DNA of 64,000 nucleotides, from NCBI GenBank assembly GCA_951804985.1, contig OX638133.1, forward strand, positions 9,320,501-9,384,500, in the 5' to 3' direction. This DNA is from Dryomyza anilis. Lineage: Eukaryota > Arthropoda > Insecta > Diptera > Dryomyzidae. The translations under genes were made by a program, and so were the position numbers. The notes below the pieces were generated by a model. That model did no database searches, was not told where the DNA came from, and saw only the letters and a list, made by a program, of their open reading frames with translations. This document shows, piece by piece, positions 57,914 through 64,000 of this stretch. Positions within the stretch are counted from its first letter, which is position 1; each line of letters begins with the position of its first letter.

Positions 57914-59876
57914 TTAAGAGGTATGTTGACAAGGTGGAGTAAAACTTTGAATGATGTTCCTCTCTTTGGCTATATTATGTAAAACCGCTACTGCTACAAC
58001 AACGTTTTTGGCTGTATCTAGGTCTACTCGAAGCCTTTCCAACATTGATCGAAATTTGGATTTTAATTTACCATTAAGGCATACAATTTTACTGCGTGTC
58101 GCAGTGTGACTATTATTGTAGCTCTCTTCTTTTGCATTTGATGAATTTCTTACTGGTTAGTAATATATTTGTACATGGGTATCCCCCATCACCAAGTAAA
58201 ACCCCTTTATGAAAATTTTTACTTGATTCCAGCATATTCTTTAATCTATAGTTATTCCATATTCTCGAATCATGTCGGGAACCACGAGATCTAGCAACAA
58301 TGTCAATAATTTTGCAGTTATAATCGCATACAATTTGAACATTAAGGGAATAGTTGCCCTTTCGGTTTATGTAATGGCCCGTCATAAAAGGCCCAACAAT
58401 TTTAGTTGGTCGTTTTATATGCACATGCATGCAGTCTATGGCTCCAATAACTTTTGGGAATCGAGCCAAAAAATAAAAGCGTAACTTGGATTCATTAAAC
58501 TCCTAAATTGAATTTGGGAAAGTTACAAAATGTGGCAGTAATAAAGCAATTTTTTTACATATATTCTTTATAATACGTCCGACAGTTGGTTAGCCATTAC
58601 ATGTATGTCTGTTAATAGTTCGCAAACAGAAGTATTATATCGTCACTGTCATGCCAAAGGGGCGAATGTGCATTTTTAAAAATGTTGGAAAATCAAATTT
58701 TAAAGTTTGAAGTGCTTTAAAAGTTAGAAAAATTTATATTTTCTTTAATTTTTCTGTTATTTTAGTTTATTCGTCAATTATTATGACGTATATAAAATAT
58801 CTTTAGATTTGGACAGCCTACTGAATTATAAATACGTATTTTATGAGGCTATATCCTGATCAAAACGCAAATTTTTTTGTTTTTTATGCTATAACTTTTT
58901 ATTAGCGCAAGATAAAATAGTTGTGTAAAGGCATTAATAGTTTGTTTTTAAAGCACCTATAGATCTGCATCATTAATTAAAAATATTTTGTCAAACATTA
59001 ATTTGCCATTTGTTATTTGCAGGAAAAAATGTTCAGCAAAATATTTTTAAATAATGATGCAGTTCGATAGGTGCTTTGAAAACAAACAATTAATACCTGA
59101 ACACGACTATTATATCTTGCACCAATAATAGCAAAAAAACGAAGAAATTAAAAATCTTGTCATGTCAAAAGATCGAATCTTTTCATTTTTTGCTATAACT
59201 CTTTAATGGTACAAGATAAAATAGTGAGGTAAAGGCATTTATTGTTTGTTTTTAAAGCACCTATCGATCTGCATCATTAATTAAAAATATTTTGCCAAAC
59301 ATAAATTTGCCATTTGTTTAAAAACAAACAATAAATGCCTTTACACAACTATTTTATCTTATTCCAATAAAAAGTTATGGCGAAAAAACGAAAAGATTCG
59401 CCCTTTTGGCATGACAAGATTTTCAATTTTTCAAATTCGCCCGTTGTGTTTTGACTTTTGTGGCCAGAAATATCCAACAAGACGACACGAGATTTTGGCA
59501 CAGCATTCTTGAGGAAAAACTACATTAAAAAATGTAAAAAAACGCAAATGTCAAAAATTGCACATTCGTCCCTTTGGCATGATAGTGACGATATTATCTT
59601 ACCAACATCCCTCTGATAGACATGCCTTTCAAAAAAATATAAGGCTACTAACAATTGTAAATCGGTCGGAATGGGAAGACCACGGCTATTTTGTGGTTTT
59701 TGTATTTCAAGTGCATCAATCAAAAATTCAACAGTATTTTTATCGAACCTGTATCGAGAATAAAACTCTTTATCGACTAATTCATGGAACGGATTTATTC
59801 GTGTTTTATATTCTTTAGGCTTTCTAAATAATTCAGCATCTTCAATAATTGCGAAATCGCGCTCTTCGGGAAACAT
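57914..59876 (-). pseudogene. HARBI1-like Harbinger transposase, split and frameshifted
   Basis: N-terminal part, 59876 to about 59595: Met-Phe-Pro-Glu-Glu-Arg start, Tyr-Arg-Phe-Asp-Lys-Asn and Leu-Leu-Val-Ala-Leu-Tyr-Phe-Phe, the region before the nuclease core. A MITE (58639-59592) then interrupts it. Beyond it, 58600-58470 encodes Val-Gly-Arg-Ile-Ile-Lys and Phe-Val-Thr-Phe-Pro, with one in-frame stop. The core, 58469-58113, has GAIDCMHVHI (first catalytic Asp), a Gly-Ser-Arg-His-Asp-Ser segment (DSRIW; typical of the second acidic region) and LLGDGGYP. A one-base shift near 58120 leads to EESYNNSHTATR (expected catalytic Glu region) and AVAVLHNIAKER, stopping at 57914. The DDE signature can thus be read across frames, but the copy cannot be active. 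Confidence 0.85.
58639..59592. mobile_element. MITE nested in the Harbinger transposase
   Basis: Ends ATCGTCACTGTCATGCCAAA on the left and, reversed, ATCGTCACTATCATGCCAAA on the right, each continuing GGGRCGAATGTGCA (34 bp, two mismatches). ATTAT at both borders (58634-58638, 59593-59597) is a likely 5-bp target duplication. Inside, a block with AAAGCACCTATMGATCTGCA, GTAAAGGCATT and ATAAAATAGT occurs four times, alternating in orientation, so the element folds on itself. Related partial copies are at 53444-53880 and 60905-61216. Confidence 0.83.
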
Positions 59877-60099
59877 TTTTCAATTTTATTTTAAATATTT
59901 TTTATTAAATGTCACACAAAAGACATATAAAGTCGACTTTAAATATTTAAAATAAGCTTTTTGTCATTTCAAATTTAGAGTTGGCTATTAAACATAAAGT
60001 AGACTTTATGATGTTTATGAATAAGAAAAAGCTGACTTTTATTTAACTATATGATTAAATATTCTTTATTGCTTTAAGTGACTATGAATTTGCGGCACT

Positions 60100-60904
60100 A
60101 TTTTAAGAAAATTTTATTAAACATATTAGTTCCTCTTTATGAAGAAATTATCGAAATTTAAAGCAGTAGTTGTTTCGAAATACTCTATCTTATTTATTTC
60201 AAATTTTTTTTTAGAATATAAATAGAAATGCATATATTCCAATTAGTTGTTAAGTTTTGCGCATCTAAATTATAAAATTTTGATTTTTTTAATTAGTTCT
60301 AGTTAATTTTTATTAATATTTAAGATCTAATTTTCAAAATTTGTTGTATTCTATAATACATAATCCAAACTAATAAATTTTTGTGAACTACTGAAACGAC
60401 TACATTTCAAATTAACTATGTTAATCATATTTTCAAATATATAACATGGTTTACCATCGTTACGTTGCATGTGTATGGAAAAGCATTAGAATGTTAAATT
60501 TCAAATAATCACCTACTGTCTAAACAATATTTATAATTTTGTCGCTTTTCAACTGCCAGATACAGTGTGCAGAATTATTCAAAATTTTGACTACAACTTA
60601 CAAAATATTTCTGAGACCTCTGGGATAATGTTTTCATTTTTTTAATAATTAAGTTAGCACGCAATTAATATTCTATACGATTTTATACTCTTAGTTAAAG
60701 TTCTAAAACCTTTCTTGTATTTTCAAAATTTTCAGATATTAATATTAAAAGTGTTCTAAGTTCAATTAAACAAAATATTTAATAATTGATAGAAAAATAA
60801 CTTCCAGCACATTTACTGTAAAACTTTCATTATTCAAAGATTAGAAGAACAGTGTATCGAATACTTTTTGTAATTAAAAAAACATTTTTATAATTAACCG
60901 GAGT
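60100..60904. other. AT-rich noncoding stretch
   Basis: No gene or element recognised. Confidence 0.45.
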
Positions 60905-61216
60905 TTCAATTGCAAATTATTTTTAAGTAATGATGCCAATCTATAGGTGCTTTGAAAAGAAACAATTAATGTCTTAAGACCACTACTTTATCTTGCACCA
61001 ATAATGAGTTATAGCAAAAAACGAAAAGATTCGGCCTTTTGCTATAACTCTTTGTTGGTACAAGATGAAATAGTAATGTAAAGGCATTCATTGTTTGTTT
61101 TTAAAGCACCTATTGATTGGCATCATGATTTAAAAATAATTTGCCAAACATTTTTTCGTTTAAATTTGATTTCCTGATATTTTTAAGAATGCATATTCGC
61201 TCCTTTGGCATGACAG
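60905..61216 (-). mobile_element. MITE copy, GCCAAAGGGGCGAATGTGCA family, partial
   Basis: The right terminal repeat, GCATATTCGCTCCTTTGGCA then TGACAGTGACGATAT, ends near 61216. Inside it has AGCACCTATTGATTGGCATC, GTAAAGGCATTCATTG and TTGCTATAACTC in the usual order. The left end is truncated. Confidence 0.72.
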
Positions 61217-61466
61217 TGACGATATGTCCTGTGATCTGCCTACTTTTGTGCATATACATACCTCACTAAAAAAAAAGGTAACGTAAAAGTCCTCATTAGA
61301 GACTTTTACCTTAATTTTTTTTAATACAATGTTATAATAAAACATAAAAATATGTTTTTCTGGTGTAGGTGAGACCGGGATTAAAATGACAACTGGGTAA
61401 GGTCGTATTTTGGTTACAAATGATAAGGAGATGTCAAATCAATTCGACAAAGACACTTTAGATGTA

Positions 61467-61776
61467 GCCGCGGTAGCTCAGTGGTTAGTGCGTTGGACTG
61501 CGAGCCGAAAGGTCCCCGGTTCAAGCCTGGATTGGGGCTAACAACATCTTTTCATAGAAATATTTTTCTATACCGCACTACCTCTCGTCAGTAAATGGCA
61601 AACCTACGAGAGTGAAACCATTGCCTATGAAAAGCTCTCACCCGCCGTTCGGATTCGACAATAAACTGTAGGTCCCACCACTTTGAGTACAAATATAACA
61701 CGCACAGCTCAAAATGGTGAGAGAGCTCGTCCGAAGTTCTATATAGGACTGTAGCGCCAAACTATTATTATTATTA
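61467..61776 (+). mobile_element. tRNA-Cys-derived SINE, copy 3, most complete
   Basis: The head begins GCCGCGGTAGCTCAGTGGTT (A box), AGTGCGTTGGACTGCGAGCC, AAGGTCCCCGGTTCAAGCC (B box). The body has TCTTTTCATAGAAA, CTCTCGTCAGTAAATGGCAA, AGCTCTCACCCGCCGTTCGG and TTTGAGTACAAATATAACAC, and the tail is (ATT)n. TTAGATGTA is duplicated at both sides (61458-61466, 61777-61785). Length 310 bp. The anticodon position reads GCG here but GCA in copy 2; together with the arm sequences tRNA-Cys is the likely source. The acceptor stem no longer pairs, so it is not a functional tRNA. Confidence 0.9.
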
Positions 61777-62034
61777 TTAGATGTATTATTAGGTGCCACT
61801 GTTACCAAGAAAGCGTTATCAGTTTAGCACGAAAAGTGAGTTCACAGATAAAAAATATACATAACAATGATATTATTCATCAATATTAGTATTTTTTTTA
61901 CCAACTACCAGATTAATTATATGGAAAATTTCATTCATTAAATTAAAATCGTATTTTTTTTTAATAATTTTCCTGTTCAATATGATATTCTTAAATATCA
62001 AATATAAAAACATAAATTTGCTTCCATTAATAGT
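61777..62034. other. AT-rich stretch with ATGATGAAT-family fragment
   Basis: 61868-62000 has ATTATTCATCAATATTAG, ACCAACTACCAGATTAAT and TTCATTCATTAAA, similar to part of copy B (18640-18720, ACCAACTACCAGAATCATC). Probably a truncated copy. Confidence 0.5.
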
Positions 62035-62038
62035 ATAT

Positions 62039-62250
62039 ACACCCAGAAAAGATTCCCTCAAATCCCATTAAAATTGGTCAATAGGACAATTATTGATTTA
62101 ATAGTATCCAAAAAATAAATCTTTTCATATAAACTCAATGAAAATGTCATGGTATTTTCTAGTATTTAATGGTATTTTCCGATTAATTTATCCTATTGAC
62201 TATTTTTAATAGTAAAAAAACTATTATTTATATAGTATTTTTTTCTGTGT
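62039..62250. mobile_element. MITE, 212 bp, ACACMSAGAAAA ends
   Basis: Left end ACACCCAGAAAAGATTCC and right end TTTTTTTCTGTGT, with ATAT at both borders (62035-62038, 62251-62254). Inner arms share TTGGTCAATAGGACAATT and its inverted partner AATTTATCCTATTGACTA. A truncated relative is at 48150-48352. Confidence 0.8.
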
Positions 62251-62357
62251 ATATAAGTATTTATAATTCTTATAATGTTATGTTATTTAATTGTTGAACA
62301 TTGCTTGCTTGAATCCTGTTTTTTAATAGTATGAAATATTTCTTCGTTTATTTGGCA

Positions 62358-63009
62358 AAAAATAAAAAAAACGAGTTGGGAATGTTAGATCACATGGGTA
62401 AGTTCGGTCACATGGGGCGGAATTTTATAGTCGGTCGGGCCCGACTATGGAATATCCTACACTCTTGATGAATATATTAGTGCTATAATTTGGTGGGATA
62501 ATTTTATTAATTTACGACAAAAATTTCCACTACAAATAATCGGTAAAAAATGAAAAAAATCAAATGTGGGCGGATCACGCCCATGTTTGAAACATATATT
62601 TTTAAGCGAATTCTAACAATATGTTTGAAATTTTATAAATATATATGTAATACTATTCGAGTTATTCGTTCCTAAATAGTAATATATAAATGAGTTGTAT
62701 GGGAGGTGGGCGTGTCGGTTGACCGATTTTGCTCAAATCCAAACTCCGAACCACTTTTTTGCTAAAACGTATTGAAACCAAATTTCATTGCATTCTGACT
62801 ATTATTTTTTAAGTTATATTGTATCCGGTCAGACAGCAAGACAGACAGACAGACAGACGGACAGACGGACATGGCTAAACGGACTCGGATAGTGATGCTG
62901 ATCAAGAATATATGTACTTTTCCATACCGGACACACCTCCTAAGGGGCGTTACAATATATGCATATACCCTATATATATTAATATACCCTCATAGGTGTA
63001 GGGTATAAT
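62358..63009 (+). mobile_element. DINE-like element, near complete
   Basis: Starts near ACGAGTTGGGAATGTTAGAT, ACATGGGTAAGTTCGGTCAC, CGGGCCCGACTATGGAATAT; middle GTATGGGAGGTGGGCGTGTC, AAATCCAAACTCCGAACC, CCAAATTTCATTGCATTC; end GACAGACAGACAGACGGACA, CATGGCTAAACGGACTCGGA, GATGCTGATCAAGAATATAT, CCATACCGGACACACCTCC and GGTGTAGGGTATAATG. Noncoding. The class (Helitron-related DINE-1/INE-1 type) is inferred from resemblance to Drosophila elements I remember. Confidence 0.72.
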
Positions 63010-63605
63010 GATTGAATATATTTTTTTTTTGGCATTCAAATATATTTTTCGAAAATAAAAATGTTGGTTTCGAAAAAAAAAATATTTGTCCGTAAAAAAA
63101 TATTTGTTTCTGAAGATTTACGAAAAAACTTTTTTTTTCGAAATTAATTTTTTCAAAAAAAAAAAAAACTGAAATATTTTTTTTTAAATAACTTTTTATT
63201 AATAAAAATTTATAATTATAAAAAAATATATTAAGACAAAATTTCAAATTGAGTATATTAAAAAAAAGTTAACAAAAATCACTTGTGAACTCTAAATATG
63301 GCAAAAATGAGCGAAAAAAATAAATATGTTGATTGAAATTTAGTTTGATGAACAAAATTCTTCAATATGATGTATATATATAGTGTGTCTTATGTATTTG
63401 TTCATAATGTGAATTGAGTGTCTTCGCATGTATTTTATCAATTTGAAGAACATTTTCTCATTCGCTCATCAAATTGATGATGATTTCATTACATTGATGT
63501 TTTTTAGTGATAAATATTATGAAATATTCTTAATACTCATTGAGATTTGTTATAATGGATTGAAGAACGATATTCATCAATATTTTTTTATCTATGTTGA
63601 CTTTA
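63010..63605 (-). mobile_element. ATGATGAAT-family element, copy C, partial
   Basis: 63280-63605 has GAACAAAATTCTTCAATATG, TTCATAATGTGAATTGAG, CATTTTCTCATTC and GATATTCATCAATATTTTTT, similar to copies A and B. The preceding A/T-homopolymer-rich part (63015-63250) resembles their centre. Ends are not defined. Confidence 0.5.
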
Positions 63606-64000
63606 TTTTCAACAAATATGTTCAAGGTTTTGTAGCATATGAATTTATTTCGTAAAAATTATAAAATGTTGGTCTTACCGCATATTGAACATTTTTGGAA
63701 CTTAATTCAATGTATCAAACTATATTTTTAGTTTTTACATCAGTCGTTGATATGCTTTTTAAAATTAGGAATTCCCAAAAAATGTGTCAACTTAGCACTG
63801 ATCTCGCCTATATATGCAATCAGAAAATAATAGTATATTTACTATTAAAATTAATCAATAAGAAAAATTTACTATTAAAATTAATCAATAAGAAAACTTA
63901 TTATTTCAATAGGTAAATATAACTAATTAAAAATAATAATTAATACTTTTAAATTATTTTGTATACTATACTATACTTTTGTATGTATACTATTAAATCA
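63606..64000. other. AT-rich noncoding stretch
   Basis: No gene or element recognised. There is a short direct duplication, TTACTATTAAAATTAATCAA then TAAGAAAA, at about 63838 and 63869. Confidence 0.5.

Larger units (their letters stand above)
56998..60096. mobile_element. PIF/Harbinger transposon, inactive
   Basis: Terminal inverted repeats are GGCGCAAATTCATAGTCA on the left and GCCGCAAATTCATAGTCA (reverse complement of the right end); one mismatch in 18. A 3-bp ACT at both borders (56995-56997, 60097-60099) fits the 3-bp duplication of this superfamily, though not its usual TWA. It carries the characteristic gene pair in convergent order: a Myb/SANT-like DNA-binding protein on plus and a HARBI1-like nuclease on minus. 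Subterminal AAAGTNNACTTTA words occur at both ends and may be transposase-binding sites. Both genes are broken and a MITE sits in the nuclease. Confidence 0.88.

Noticed and set aside
61467..61540. Functional tRNA gene
   Set aside because: A and B boxes are good, but the acceptor stem does not pair, the anticodon differs between copies, and the sequence continues into a SINE body with target duplication.

Overview
This is eukaryotic, strongly AT-rich, repeat-dominated DNA, most likely from a brachyceran fly. Three things point there: tails of the Drosophila/muscid DINE-like type (a GACAGACGGACA run, then a GATCAAGAATATATATACTTT-like block, then CC...AGGGTATA), an RTE-type LINE with insect-style sequence, and a HARBI1-type transposon. 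I found no convincing host gene, exon, rRNA or functional tRNA. The window reads as intergenic or intronic heterochromatin-like sequence, with a few islands of unique DNA that look like fly noncoding or regulatory sequence (about 7.2-8.0, 10.4-11.3, 20-21.2, 22.3-23.7, 26.3-27.6, 29.5-30.3, 31.2-32.2 and 42.4-43.8 kb).

Layout. 0-5 kb: a 97-bp tandem repeat, AT-rich DNA, a 384-bp palindrome made of 15-bp units, and a 1.2-kb element ending in a 21-bp palindromic tandem array. 5.4-7.2 kb: a tRNA-Cys-derived SINE with a perfect 14-bp target duplication, then the first copy of an element family carrying an internal 15-bp minisatellite (called MSE here). 8-10.4 kb: a diverged 19-bp array. 11.3-12.4 kb: a TTCGTAAAATATACGAA-rich block. 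13.1-14.7 kb: MSE copy 2. 15.9-20 kb: MITEs, mariner-like relics, a DINE-like tail, a 1.08-kb element with a perfect 8-bp target duplication, and a 21-bp-family element invaded by a SINE and a mariner-like relic. 21.3-25.7 kb: MSE copy 3, a MITE, and a 1.9-kb hAT-like element with a perfect 8-bp duplication. 27.6-42.3 kb: the dominant structure, a decamer satellite in two opposite-orientation blocks (1.07 kb and 10.0 kb) with about 3 kb between them; the smaller block sits inside a 165-bp tandem repeat. 43.8-48.4 kb: a MITE, MSE copy 4, a 14-bp array and a MITE fragment. 48.5-52.65 kb: MSE copy 5 split by a nearly complete but dead RTE-type LINE with a 13-bp target duplication. 53.4-56.8 kb: MITEs, a DINE-like tail and an inverted-repeat element carrying a hAT-like MITE. 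57.0-60.1 kb: a PIF/Harbinger transposon with two convergent, broken genes, one split by another MITE. 60.9-64 kb: a MITE fragment, a second SINE with a clean duplication, a 212-bp MITE, a DINE-like element and part of a 21-bp-family element.

The only protein-coding sequences I can support are transposon genes, all pseudogenes: endonuclease/reverse transcriptase (RTE LINE), a Myb/SANT-like DNA-binding protein plus HARBI1-like nuclease (Harbinger), and fragments of a mariner-type N-terminal helix-turn-helix. The very long open frames of the decamer region are artefacts of the repeat. The most notable features are the organisation of the decamer satellite, the number of mobile elements carrying their own private minisatellites, and several apparently nonautonomous families with clean terminal repeats and target duplications.
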